DNA of 64,000 bases. Origin: Reticulascus tulasneorum (Eukaryota > Ascomycota > Sordariomycetes > Glomerellales > Reticulascaceae). The stretch covers positions 4,898,001-4,962,000 of the forward strand of contig LSAX01000001.1 of the NCBI GenBank assembly GCA_001557505.1, read 5' to 3'. This document shows, piece by piece, positions 12,520 through 23,814 of the stretch (positions are counted from its first letter, which is position 1; the number at the start of each line of letters is the position of its first letter). The notes under the pieces were generated by a model that saw nothing but the letters and a program-made list of their open reading frames with translations, did not search any database and was not told the DNA's origin. The translations under genes were made by a program, and so were the position numbers.

Positions 12520-14476
12520 GATTGTGGAAAAGGGGCTTAAAGTAGGATTGGCTTAGTGTGACTGTTGCGGGATCTGGAGTTGGAGGGAACAAGGTGGATT
12601 ATAGGCAAGGACGCGGGCCTCTTTATATTCTTTGACGACCGCTCAAGTTCTTTCCTTCGCCCCTATATGCCCATATGGCAAAAAGTGTCGGAGGTGAAAT
12701 GAAAATCCATGTATCCGGCGTCAGCTTGATGATTTTCAAGTAGCCTATCTGCCGTCAGCTCGATTGTCTTCAGAAAGCCTAACTAGCGTCAGCTTGATAG
12801 TTTTGAAAACGCCTATGTGGAGTTAGATTGGTGGTCTTCAAAAAGCCCATCTAACGTCAGCCTGGTGGGTTTCAGAAAGCCTATGTTCTCTACTATCTTT
12901 TTATACGCATATGGCTCGAGGCAAGTTCGGAACAAGGAGTTCCGGGTGTCACAGACAAAGAGACATGGCAACGGTTATTGTTATGGCTCTAAATTAATTC
13001 GCCCTGAGTTCGTATCAGCCCTTCGACGTAACCCCAATCCTTGCTGTCTTATTTTGAAAGAAGCGGGTTCTGCGGATTCAAATGTGGCCAACCTCGAAAC
13101 TCGGTCCAAGGTCCAATCCCAGAGCCTCTTTCTATCCCAAAATAGTCATAATGTCTTGAACGAGAATAACGCCGGCTTGACCGCGGCAGTCTCGATGCTA
13201 GTCAATATCATAGTGGCCAAGGGGCGGTCGCGTTGAAGCCGCGGTTGGGTTGATGTCAACGTTAGCGCCTGCAGGAACAAGTTTTATGGCTTTGACTGCG
13301 TCGACGCCGTTTCCCTCCCGGGGCTGGTGATAATCACTACCCCGTAAAAGGAAACCTTGCCGCATCTGCGAGCTTGTTCCGCATTTCATTTTGCAAACGC
13401 AGACGATTGTTTGTCCGACAAATCTCGATTTTCATGTTGGACTGGGACTCCTCCCTAGAAGGGCTGCAGCTTTGGCAGATCTCGCCAGACATGGAGGCAA
13501 CTGAGGTTACGTTGCTCAACTGCAGCATCGTCTAGCAGGATGAGTCGATTCAACGATCCGCCAGGTGCAAGTTAGACTAAGCTACTTCTTGAGCAATTTG
13601 TTTCTGGAGGGAGAAATGGGTTGTTCGTTTCGATTACTAGCAGAGCACGCATCTGGCTCAAGCGAGTTTGACAGAAACGGAAAACCGTCTGCCTAGGCAC
13701 AGTAGCCCCGGGTATGTTTGTACCTTGCGAATACATCGTGTGGCCGCTAATACATGTTCTGTCACTTCCAGTTACCGAAATCGAAGTCATTATCTCCCCA
13801 CTATCGGTAGATCAAATGATATCGTCAACAGCACGACAACACTTGGCTGTGACTGTGGACTGAATGTTGTTTAAGGGCCATCAGGCATCGTATGGTTTGA
13901 GCGCCAACCGACTCCGGCAGGACCTTGCCATGGCACTGATTGTTTAGAGTTTCGAGCGTTTGAAATGGATGCACAACCTCCCCCCCTTCCTTGTGACTTG
14001 TGTGTAGGTTCTTTGCTATTTCATAGTTATAGAGTGCAGCGTGGATCGCGGGTGGCTCCTATCAGTTATACTAGCTAAATCGACTTCAAGACTTGCTCGG
14101 CGGCAGTAGCAGATACTTGTCTAGGGGTAGGAGGTTTTCGCAGACTACATGCGAGCATCTTGTTCGGGGGCGCGTAGTGTTGTAATCCACGAAGTGGCCG
14201 CGGAATGCGGTAGGTGAGTTATCAAGGAATTCCATGTGAGGGTGTTGGAAGGCATGGTTCTGCTTCAGAGTCTGGGATGGGAGTTGAGATGTAGTACTAT
14301 GTATGAAGCAAGGGATTATATCCGAAAAGCAGGGTCGGGAAGGGATATCTGCAGGGAATATTTGGTCAGGTGTTGTGAACACTCAGCTTGCTTCCCCCTT
14401 ATCTTCCATATGCAGGTACCGATGCAGGCCACTGTCTTCATAATAATTCAAGCCAATGGCCATGTAGGTGTAATGC
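12520..14476. other. Intergenic region with a minisatellite and a possible ankyrin-like relic
   Basis: About 2 kb without a convincing gene. It contains the 34-bp tandem repeat described separately (12720-12889). On the minus strand near 13250-13310 a short reading, VPAGANVDINPTAAST, recalls an ankyrin-repeat helix-turn, but the frame is broken by stops on both sides, so at most it is a decayed fragment. The remaining ORFs have no family signature. Confidence 0.45.
12720..12889 (+). repeat. 34-bp tandem repeat, five degenerate copies
   Basis: Five consecutive units of exactly 34 bases: 12720-12753, 12754-12787, 12788-12821, 12822-12855, 12856-12889. Each begins GTCAGCTTGAT or a close variant (GTTAGATTGGT, GTCAGCCTGGT), has a T-rich centre (GTTTTCA or GTCTTCA), then AAAGCCTAT or close variants. 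The copies differ at many positions but keep length, so the array is old or under constraint. It starts 201 bases upstream of the start codon of the minus-strand secreted protein ending at 12519, that is, in its probable promoter. Thirty-four is not a multiple of three, so it is not a coding repeat. Confidence 0.85.
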
Positions 14477-14737
14477 CTAGGAACTCGGTAGACCGGTAGG
14501 TAGTACATCGTAGTTACTCATAGCTTCGATCCGCCAAGAGCGTTTCTTTGGAGATATCCGGGTCACGCCGCCAGGGGGTCTAGACTTGACCTTTTTCCAC
14601 CTTCGGAGACGGAACTCGGCAATGCAAAGGACCACTGTAATTAGTGCCAGAATAATTAGTGACATCACCCCACACCACACCACCGCACAGCTCTGGGACG
14701 CTTCGTCCACGGGGCAGTCCGTGCTGTGCCTGATCAC
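14477..14737 (-). CDS. Possible small single-pass membrane protein (86 aa)
   Basis: An uninterrupted minus-strand frame with one convincing hydrophobic segment (AVVWCGVMSLIILALITVVLC, about residues 18-38) followed by a basic stretch (RLRRWKKVKSR). This looks like a membrane anchor with positive residues on the cytosolic side. I do not recognise a family. The short length, lack of homology and possible non-ATG or upstream start mean it could equally be a chance frame. Confidence 0.3.
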   Translation of the reverse strand: MIRHSTDCPVDEASQSCAVVWCGVMSLIILALITVVLCIAEFRLRRWKKVKSRPPGGVTRISPKKRSWRIEAMSNYDVLPTGLPSS

Positions 14738-15128
14738 CTCAGCTTCAGCTCACTAAGCTGTTGAATCAGCAATGCCGAGCCAATCATGCGGGGTTTAAAA
14801 CGAAATGTCCCTCTTTTCCTTATGACCCCGCAGACCGAGATCGGCGCGCCCTGTCAATGGTCGTTTGCGTGTTTGATTTCTTTCGGTGTGAGAAAATCGG
14901 TTTTTTTTTTCCTATGCCGGGCTGGGCTTGTAGGTGACTATGACTCTTTCGTCCTCTTCCGTGAATACATCAATGGAGTTTATCACACGTACCCTCACGC
15001 GAATCTAAGCTCTCACGGACCAGAAGCATCACGGGCATCGCTCTACATCACTCTACATCGCAGGCAAACAAAGGACCAAGACTACAGTAAACTGAGGGAC
15101 AGAGAAAGAAAAAGACCCAGCACGCAAG
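14738..15128. other. Promoter region of the aminotransferase gene
   Basis: About 390 bases between the possible small membrane protein (minus strand) and the aminotransferase start. It has a 9-T run near 14900, and the 100 bases before the ATG are purine-rich (GAGGGACAGAGAAAGAAAAAG). No other gene seen. Confidence 0.5.
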
Positions 15129-16510
15129 ATGGCTCCCTTCCCGCCTCCTCCGGTCAATACCATTGACTGGTCCAACGTTGGCTTCCTGGTTCGAGAAGGT
15201 AATACCGACCCCCCAAACGACCTGTGTTTTAGCCTAGAAGTAGAGGACAGCGCAAACCATCGCAGCAATGACCGCTAACAGGTGGCCTAACAGTGAACGG
15301 TCACATCGAATCCACCTACACCAAGTCCAGCGGGAAATGGTCGCCCCTCAAGTTCGTCGCCGACCCTTTCATGCGCATCCACGGCATGGCTCCGGCCCTC
15401 AACTACGGCCAGCAAGCCTACGAGGGCCTGAAAGCGTTCCGCGCCCCCAACGATTCGTCGATCAATATCTTCCGTCCCGACAGGAACGCCGTTCGGCTTC
15501 AGCACTCTGCCGATGTCGTTTCCATGCCGCATGTACCAATGGACATGTTCATCGACGCGTGCAAGGCGGCCGTCAGCTTGAATGCCGGCTTCGTCCCGCC
15601 GCATGAGACCGGCGCGGCCATGTACATCCGACCACAGCTCTATGGATCCTCTGCGCAGCTAGGGTTGAACCCGCCGCAGGAATACACATTTTGCGTGTTT
15701 GTGATCCCAACGGGCGTGTACCACGGGACACACCCTGTCAAGGCTTTGATCTTGGACGACTTTGATCGGTCCGCGCCAAACGGAACGGGCCACGCCAAGG
15801 TGGGGGGCAACTATGCCCCAGTCCTACGGTGGAGTGACAAGGCAAGGGATGAAGGGTATGGGATCACACTTCACCTGGACAGTGTGAAGCATGAGGATAT
15901 CGATGAGTTTAGCACCAGTGGCTTCATTGGTGCCATTGTCGACGGAGAGGATGTCACGCTGGTGGTGCCGGACTCGTCGTGCGTGATTGACAGCGTGACG
16001 AGTGACAGCATCCAGGACATTGCCAAGAGCTTTGGCTGGAAGGTTGAGAAGCGCGTCGTACGTCCATCCTAGATACCCACCTTTGCAATCGTACTGCGAC
16101 GACAAACTGACTCTTTCCAGATCAAATACACGGAGCTCGTCAACTTTGCCGAGGTCATGGCTGCCGGAACAGCAGCCGCGCTGGTGCCCATCCGATCCAT
16201 CACGCGGAGGGCAGAAACATCCTCACCAAAGTCTCTTACCTCGACAGTCAAGAGCCATCCCCGCCTGAGTGTGAAGGACGGAGAGGAGACGGTCACGTAT
16301 GTCCCGGACAGCCAGCCGGATGCGGGCGATATTTGCCTGAGGCTTCTGACGACACTGAAGGGGATCCAGCTCGGCAAGATCAAGGATGAGTTTGGATGGT
16401 GCGTCGGCGTCAGCGAGGAAGATGGGGGGAAAGCCATTGGTGAGGATGTGCACCATGTGAATGGGAATGGGAATGGGCAAAGCGTGAAGAGCATTGATCA
16501 GTTAAGTTGA
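15129..16510 (+). CDS. bat: Branched-chain amino acid aminotransferase (PLP fold type IV)
   Basis: Catalyses the last step of Leu/Ile/Val synthesis and the first step of their breakdown by moving an amino group between the amino acid and 2-oxoglutarate. Three exons (15129-15198, 15294-16057, 16121-16510) give 407 residues. The class IV aminotransferase core is complete: LNYGQQAYEGLKAFR near residues 58-73, YIRPQLYGSS, and GTGHAKVGGNYAP with the PLP-binding Lys near 192. The N-terminus (MAPFPPPPVNTIDWSNVGF) lacks a mitochondrial presequence, so a cytosolic form is likely. This N-terminal style is shared with fungal BATs related to the HC-toxin cluster gene TOXF (recollection, not tested), but no biosynthetic cluster genes are nearby. 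The C-terminal extension is Gly/Asn-rich (VNGNGNGQSVK). Confidence 0.9.
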
Positions 16511-18009
16511 GCATGACAGGTGCATAGAAATGTAGATAAAAAAAGAAATGATCTGGCGCGTCGGGACGGATAGTGCTTGTGGACAAGGCGGCATGACATG
16601 TCCGAGTGGTAGCATCATGACAGAGGACACACTGCCGTGCTGGGGATGTGCATCTTACTGCCGCGATCATCGCAGGCTACCCACGCTTGGTTGGGACAGG
16701 AGTCGTATGCAGGCCAAATCCAGATTCCGGATATCTCACACAAGTGCTGTGATGTGGCATGTGATGAGGGCAGCGGTGGCCATGTGTGCGCGGTAGTAAA
16801 AAGGCATGCCATGTCGTATTAGACCCACGGCTTCTGTCGGATCTCGTACTCCTCTCTAGCGCAGTTTAAATTTGATCAACAACCTCGATATCCGCCAGAA
16901 GCCAACATCACCGGCCCTTCTTCGCCCGACGCGCGAAATTGTCATAAGAAACTCTTGTTTTTTTGGTCAGATTGGAGTGCCAGCATCGTGGCTGTGCAGT
17001 CAGTCACCTCCACTCCCGACTGGACGACACACGGAAAACGTGTTTACAAGCTTTGTGGGTGGCACCGCATCCGGAACCCCACGTCATTCCCACACATCCC
17101 AATCATTCGGACAGGTCCCGCAGCTTTTCCGTTTCGTTTTAGACCTACTAATCAGCTGCATATCCCCCCTCTCGTCCTTCGTTAGACTCGAAAAAGCTCG
17201 GGAAGATGCGGCTACACTTGGCATGCAAGTTGCGAGGAGCTAAGCATGCCCTAAAACACCCTCTAATGGGTGGATGCAGAGGTGGCCGCCCTTGCGCGCC
17301 AACGACGCCCGCACTCCAAGACGCTTCCGATTTGTAGTGATTGGCTGTTCAACCCGTGGGATTCGATCTTCCCCTTTGCGGACACAAGACTCCAACGCGA
17401 GACTGATTTGCCGGAGCGAGGCAGTGCTGCGGACATCCACTTCCACTCTGGTGTTTCTGCGTCTGAACGGGCCTTTGGCCCCTCCATCTTTGCTTGCTTC
17501 GAAGCAAATCGAGCTGCCCGGAGCTACCCCTGCCATGAGAATCTGGATAGCCAATGCCAAAGCCGGCCGCAGGAGACCCTGTCCCATGCATGCGGATGGT
17601 GTGCTTGCTGTGACGATCTTGTTTCTCGTCATGGATTCTGTGATAGCTTCCCTAGCAAGTGGGGAGCTATGGCCAGTGATCCAGGGTAGCTTGACGAATT
17701 GCGCTTGGTGGGAGCTTAATCGTGTCTATTCCCACCAAACTTGACCGCTCAATCGCCTGACGCCCGCCGTGACTGACACCTCCTTTTCGGAATTCCCTGA
17801 GATGCAAGCCGGGTGGTCGCCCACCGCCCGCCTCGGCCCTCAAGATAAATTGCGTTCCCTTCCTGTTCCACTCAGTGCTCTTGTCATATCCTTCGCAGCT
17901 GCGTGTTTCTATTACTTGCTCTGTGTTGTTCAATCTAGCACGTCAGCCCTCTCCACTTCTTTCGCTGTGCGTTGCGCAAGCAAATTGACCCTTTTATCCA
18001 CTGGTCCAG
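16511..18009. other. Intergenic region / promoter of the potassium transporter
   Basis: About 1.5 kb. Several overlapping open frames run on both strands near 17240-17750, but none has recognisable domains and they lie in opposite frames of each other. Most likely this is promoter and 5' leader of the downstream transporter gene. Confidence 0.5.
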
Positions 18010-20687
18010 ATGGCTGCCCCTAACCCGCCGAAAATCAAGATCGAGGAGAGCCTGCAGAAGATCAGGTCCGACTCGACGATCGAAGAGCATCCTACTTGGC
18101 CGCGCCCGGATATTGGGTCCAGCACCGGTATTGCTGGCGGCATCTTCTACGGCCGCAGCCTCTCTCGGGACCCGGCTATCCAACGAAAGATCTCGCGCGA
18201 TCTAGCCCAGGAGGCCAATGTCGACATCGAGGAGGGAGATGAGTGGCAGCGAGATGACGGAAAGAAGAAACAGGTGTTCCGAGGGAAGACGCTTCTATGG
18301 TACAGCCCTTCACCACTGCTCGGCCCAGACTCCTGCTGATGATGTGACTCTTTAGGCTCGCATATCAGTCCATCGGTGTCATCTACGGAGATATCGGAAC
18401 GAGGTGAGTTAGGTCTGCACGACTAGCTTCCCCCGATAACTCTGTTTTCGTTCTAACACGCGACAACAGCCCCCTTTACGTGTACTCCTCGACCTTTACG
18501 GCCCCGCCTACCAAAAATGCCATCATCCAGGTGTTGTCCCTCATCATATGGTCCATCACCATCATGGTGACTATCAAATATGTGCTCATTATCCTCCGCG
18601 CCGACAATGAAGGCGAAGGCGGTACTTTCAGCTGTTACTCCCTCCTGACGAGATATGTAAGTCGGCCGCCGTCAGAACGCTTCTTGACGAGCACTGCTAA
18701 TGAGATTTTAGGCAAACATCACTGAAAGGGATCCTCGCGAAGAGGCTACAGTCCGGATGGAACGTCATGACACCATGGATGTGCGTCCAATGACTCGCAG
18801 CATCCGGACCAGCATCGAGAAAAGCATCGTGACCCGCACGCTCCTCAAGTTTATAGGTGTCTTAGCTGTCTCGATGGTTATAGCCGACGGTGTTCTTACA
18901 CCAGCTCAATCTGTCCTCGGCGCAATTCAAGGCCTCGCAGTGGTCAAGCCCGACATCAGCTCCTCCATCATAGTCGGCACGTCCTGCGGCATTCTCGTGA
19001 TATTGTTTCTCATTCAACCTTTCGGCACCTCCAAGCTCGCAGCCTGTTTCGCGCCAATCGTCATCACTTGGCTCGGGTTTAACGCCGCCTTCGGAATCTA
19101 CAACCTCGTCATGTTCGACTGGACGGTCCTCAAGGCCTTCAGTCCCTATTATGCCATTCACTTCTTTGTCGAGCACAAGACGGAAGGTTGGAAGATGTTG
19201 GGCGGTGTCTTGCTTGCCTTCACGGGTGTCGAGGCTCTCTTTGCCGATCTGGGAGCTTTTAGCATGAGGGCCGTGCAGATGAGCTGGCTGATCTGGGCAT
19301 ACCCTTGCTTGTTACTCGCTTATATCGGACAAGCTGCGAATATTGCAGTCAATCCGGAGGCATACTCGAACCCATTCTTCAATACCGTGCCACCGGGTAT
19401 GTTGTACCCCAGCTTGATCATTGCTGTTTTGGCTGCCATTGTTGCATCTCAGGCCATGATCACTGCAACCTTCCAGGTAAGCCATTCAGCCTTCAAACTA
19501 CAGTGTGATCTATCTTGCTAACCGCTCACTTCTGCTAGCTGACTTCTCAAATCATGAAACTATCCTACTGCCCCCAAGTCAAAGTGGTGCACACATCCAA
19601 GACCTTCCACGGCCAACTTTACGTCCCGTTTCTCAACTGGCTCCTCATGCTTGGAACAATTCTCGTCACAGCAGTATACAGCAACACGACCCGCCTCGGC
19701 GCGGCTTATGGCGTATGCGTCATGTTCGTGACCTTCTTCGACACATGTATGGTGACCCTCGTTGCTCTGCTTGTCTGGAAGCTGCCAATATGGGTCGTGG
19801 CCATTCCCTGGCTACTGTTCGCAACCATCGATGGCCTGTACCTCTCATCAGCGTTGAACAAGGTGCCTGATGGTGCTTGGTTCACCCTGCTCGTGTCGGC
19901 ACTCTTGGCATGCTTATTCCTTCTGTGGCGCTTCGGCAAGGAGAGCCAATGGCGAGCTGAGGCAGAGGACCGTTTCCGCCCGAGCAGTCTGCTCACAAAG
20001 AATGGCGACGGCGAGCTCATGCTCATGCCGCGCTGGGGTGGCGACATCATATCTCATGTTAGTGGCTTTGCCATCTTCTTCGACAAGACTGGTGTCATGA
20101 CGCCAAGCGTCTTCACACAATTTGCATCAAAAATCGGCGCCCTGCCAGACGTCTCGATCTTCTTCCACCTTCACCCTGTCGAAACCCCCTCTGTTCCCAA
20201 CGAGGAGCGATACTCTATCTCAAGATTCAGCAGCATCCCCGGATGCTACCGCCTCGTTGTCCGCCACGGCTTCATGGATGAAGTCGTGAGCCCTGATCTC
20301 GGAGCCTTGATCTACGAACAAGTCCGCCGCTTTGTAATTCGCCAGGCAGCGGCCAAGTCGCTCGAAAGAAGTGAAATGCATTCCGAGCCTCTGTCGAGCG
20401 AGAAGCAGGATCAGAATGAGATAGATTCGCAACCGCAAACAGTCACGGATGACCTAGTTGATGAGAAGGTTGCTACTGAATTGGCAAGGCTGGATCGGGC
20501 CTACGCGCACAAGGTTTTGTACGTGGTTGGCAAGGGGCAGATGAAGATCCGCAGCGGGACGGCGATCTGGCGACGGGTGCTGCTTGGCACTTTCTTGTGG
20601 ATTCGCGAGAATACACGGGCGAAGATTGCGAATCTGAGACTAGCGATGGAGAGGGTTGTTGAGGTTGGGTTCGTGAAGGAGATTTAA
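18010..20687 (+). CDS. hak1: High-affinity potassium transporter, HAK/KUP family
   Basis: Plasma-membrane K+ uptake protein (probably K+/H+ symport). Five exons (18010-18299, 18356-18403, 18470-18656, 18712-19476, 19539-20687) give 812 residues, a normal length for fungal HAK proteins. The family signature GVIYGDIGTSPLYVYSS is present and interrupted by an intron between GT and S; EGEGGTFSCYSLL follows. About a dozen hydrophobic segments fill residues 95-580 (for example FIGVLAVSMVIADGVLTPA and LLLAYIGQAANIAVNPEAY). The last 230 residues are a hydrophilic cytosolic domain, as in the family. The start is the first in-frame ATG before a conserved acidic N-terminal tail. In moulds such genes are typically induced by K+ starvation; nothing in the sequence proves that here. 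Confidence 0.93.
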
Positions 20688-20903
20688 ATGTTGTTTGAAT
20701 GACGGATAGCCAGAAGGCTTGGCGCTTTGAGGCCCATTTTATACTTTACTTGAATATTTCTCGAAAGTCCGAGGACAGGTTATATGCAATGAAATTTCAA
20801 TTCCAAGGCCTATATAATCCCATCAGTTCCTCATGCTTTGCGTTGAGTGCCGAAAAGCTGCTCAGTAAACATATCCGCCAACGAAGCTGACTGCGTAGTG
20901 CTA

Positions 20904-21869
20904 TCACGGACCAGCACGGTTTGCATTCGGCGCCGCCTCGCTCCAGACCGGACCACCAGGGGCAACGTATTGGATCTGTCCCTGCTGAATCTTCCACAAC
21001 GGAGTCAGGATCTGCGATTTGCGTTAGCATCTTCATGCCAATCCTCAAGACTGGGACGGTTTCTTCGGCACCTACCCCTTTTGCATCGTCGGGATCATAA
21101 GCCCCTGGCAGCGCCACGCCGGTTGGCAGTTGAGCTGTGCCTCCTTGAGTTACCCGAATCTGTGTGCAGCTGGGGTAAAACTGCGCTCCCATTCGGTTGT
21201 CCGCCACATGGAGTCCCAATATCTCGTGCCGCAACAGGTACTCGCCAGGGGCGAGCTTGGGCGGGATCGTCACTGTCCACTTGGCGCCTTGCACACGCAG
21301 AAGGTCCGAGGCCCAAGCCGGGTTGGCTGATGGATTGTAAGACAACTGTTCGATCTTGACCCACACGGGACCCGAGTCGCCTTTGAAGGTTTTGCAGTCG
21401 TTGTTTGCGCAGTGGGCGAGGTAGGTCATCAAAGGTCCGCTATGGGAAGATCCCCACTGATTGTAAACCAGCTGTCTAAATAATAAACGTCAGCACTCGT
21501 ATCAACGGCTTGGGAGGACTGATTGGGGTGTTACTGGGAGCATACACTTTGTCTCCGGCCCTGAGCTCGATGATCCCCTCCGCTGGGATGTTGCCGCCTG
21601 CACCACATCTAATCTGACATGTCAGCGTAATCCCGCCATGTGTGCCGATGGAGCCTTTACGTGATATCCTTAGTTGTAAAGTCTTTCACGGGCCCTTCGT
21701 TGAGCAGTCTCCTGGCGTATCGAACAGGAGCAGGGCTGAGAAAGTCATCTTGGCCAACTTGCCACGCGGGATAAGTCTTGCCCCCAACCACTATGTTCTT
21801 GAGGAATCCGTGCCCAGCAGAGCAACCTGCGAGACCGAGCAGAATAACAGGCAGCGTCAGGCGAACCAT
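20904..21869 (-). CDS. AA9 lytic polysaccharide monooxygenase (former GH61)
   Basis: Secreted copper enzyme that oxidatively cuts cellulose or hemicellulose. Four minus-strand exons (21869-21661, 21608-21546, 21475-21076, 21011-20904) give 259 residues. The signal peptide MVRLTLPVILLGLAGCSAG ends exactly before His20, which becomes the N-terminal copper-binding His of the histidine brace. The second His lies in GSSHSGPLMTYLAHC, the conserved HEILGLH core is present, and the axial Tyr is in AQFYPSC. Single catalytic domain with no CBM1. The final intron matters: reading through it gives a long unrelated tail, whereas splicing gives the family-typical ending YVAPGGPVW. Confidence 0.92.
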
Positions 21870-22832
21870 GGCGGTACAAGTCGTTGCGACAAGATTAGTA
21901 TGCTAATAAGAGTTAAGTCGAGCAGCAAGAAATGATCAGTTCAGTTTGTTAGGCTAGAACTGGAAAGACATATAATACATCTTGAGCTCTTGAACTATTT
22001 AAGGTTATTCGTCATTTATCTCCGAAGTTCTGTCAAACATGCAGCCAAGACTGGGGTTATGAAGTGGGCAAACTGGTTGGCGGGAGATGTCCCAGATCGA
22101 ATTAAATGCCTTCGGATGATTGGAGAAATCCCTCGACTCTGTATGCGGAACTCGAGAATCCGTGTCCGTTAGTTCTCCAATCTACGTTACCAGGTTCGGC
22201 GTCTCTGAGGGCGGAACGTGCTCGCCCGTTCCCTCGGCAGACCGTTTCGCTTTTATAGGTCCTATATCTTAGAACCGCGCACTTCAAGAGGTAATATACT
22301 CCCGAGACAGAACTCGGTGCTTTCGAATCCCATCGCCGATCAGGACTGGAACAAATGAAGAAAGGCAAAGATCGGATTCGAGCCAACTGTAAGTCATTCC
22401 AACCAGTATTATAGCATTTAAGTCCAAGAAGATATCGGCACGGTGTTGAACCATCCCCGCGTGTGCGCCGGTCACGGAAACTCCTTATGCGATTTTGATC
22501 ATAGTTACTGCTTGCTGTGGCTGAGTTGCAAAAAAGCATAGAAGACACTTGCGTCCCTACCAAATCCCGCCCGATTGACTCTGCAGACTTCGGTCTCTAA
22601 GAGAACGGGTTACGCGCGGTCTCATGATTACCTCGTGTCCAAAATTCATAGGACAGTGATCAATCAGAATATCAACAGTCTGGTGCCATTCATTCAGACA
22701 TTAATCATCTTTATTGGTCTAATATTTATGTAATTAAGCATGCAGCTGATGCGGTGGTTTCTCATATTATCCGTAGTCGCACTTTTCTAATATAAAACAT
22801 CAATGAGAGGCAAAATCTTCTGCCTATATCGC
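21870..22832. other. Intergenic region
   Basis: About 960 bases between the 5' end of the LPMO gene and the 3' end of the SRPBCC gene, both minus strand. A 153-codon minus-strand frame (22102-22563) has arginine/serine-rich composition without domain features and is probably chance. The right part (22650-22830) is AT-rich. Nothing else seen. Confidence 0.5.
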
Positions 22833-23294
22833 TCAGATGGCCTCTGCGGCTTCCTTCAGCTCCTTGTTCATTCTCTTATATCCAACCCGTAAATATTCAC
22901 TAATGCTTGCTAATTTGATAATCGGTACCAATGCTCCCTTCATCTTCTCCGCTTGAGTAAAGCGACAACCCTTTCCACCATCGAGAGGTTCCAGAGTGCA
23001 CCAATGAATTGCTTCGAAGAAAGCAAAAGGCACATACGGGATCTTGCCAACCCACGCCAGTTCTTTCTCCGGATTGAGGACCGAAACCTTGTTGTTGAAG
23101 ATCGATGGCTCAGTGTCAGGCTTGGTAGCAACTGTCAGAACTTGATGTGTCCCGACTCCGAGCCCGCCGCCTTCCTTGGTCTCTGCTTTGACAACAAAGG
23201 TGTTCCATGTTTCCCACGAAGGCAAGTCGGTCAGGATGGACCAAACTTTGGCGGGCGTTGCATTGATGTTGATGGATTCTTTGATTTCGTGCAT
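22833..23294 (-). CDS. SRPBCC / polyketide-cyclase-like lipid-binding fold protein (153 aa)
   Basis: Single exon. It opens MHEIKESININATPAKVWSI with the usual first strand and PAKVW helix start, then DLPSWETWNTFV, the typical W-x-x-W-N of START-like polyketide_cyc2 proteins. The C-terminal long helix (YLRVGYKRMNKELKEAAEAI) closes the cavity. These proteins bind small hydrophobic ligands and often act as unknown-function helpers or stress proteins; no substrate can be named. No signal peptide, so cytosolic. It is divergently arranged with the homocysteine methyltransferase gene 520 bases away, so a shared regulatory region is possible. Confidence 0.82.
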   Translation of the reverse strand: MHEIKESININATPAKVWSILTDLPSWETWNTFVVKAETKEGGGLGVGTHQVLTVATKPDTEPSIFNNKVSVLNPEKELAWVGKIPYVPFAFFEAIHWCTLEPLDGGKGCRFTQAEKMKGALVPIIKLASISEYLRVGYKRMNKELKEAAEAI

Positions 23295-23814
23295 CTTGGC
23301 TGCTGGTTGTTTGTGTAAGCTGGCGTCTGGGAGGCTTTTTGCAGATTTGTGTTGCAGATTAAAAAAACTGATGGACGGATGATTGAGAGTGCTGAGGTGA
23401 TGGATAAATGTAAATCACGAGTCATTTTGACTGTCTCTTTATAACAAAGTCTTTGTTCTATCTATCGATCGGTCAACATTCGTTGGCATTTTCTATTCCT
23501 CCGTGTCAAGGAGAATTACCCCCTGGTTGCGAACGAATCTTCAAATAATAGTGCCGCTTTTGTAAAACCGACCAAGCCCGCCCTTATTTTTGGTCATCCG
23601 TAAAGCGGCGCTTTTTTCCCCGCTCACCTCATGGGAGAGTGGAACAGCTATTCCTCCGATTGGCCCTAGCGGCTCAAATATGATGCCGTAGTAGAATCCT
23701 TCTCCACGGCCTCGGCGTATCTTCTTCTTTCTTCCTCCCTGTCTTGACAACAATCGCTATAGTTTGCTGGAGCTTTCTACATCTCATCATCTCCTTCCGC
23801 TACATCTTCTGAGT
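23295..23814. other. Shared intergenic region of two divergent genes
   Basis: 520 bases between the minus-strand SRPBCC gene and the plus-strand homocysteine methyltransferase gene. It must contain both promoters. AT-rich near 23440-23480; CT-rich leader near 23700-23810 before the methyltransferase start. No other gene seen. Confidence 0.5.

Noticed and set aside
12817..13236. 139-codon plus-strand frame starting inside the 34-bp repeat
   Set aside because: Its first part is just the translation of a non-triplet repeat, and the rest has no domain.
17240..17744. Overlapping open frames of 130-156 codons on both strands before the potassium transporter
   Set aside because: They contradict each other, have no family features and lie where the transporter promoter is expected.
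22102..22563. 153-codon minus-strand frame
   Set aside because: Arg/Ser-rich, no recognisable fold, and mixed with other frames of similar length. No support.
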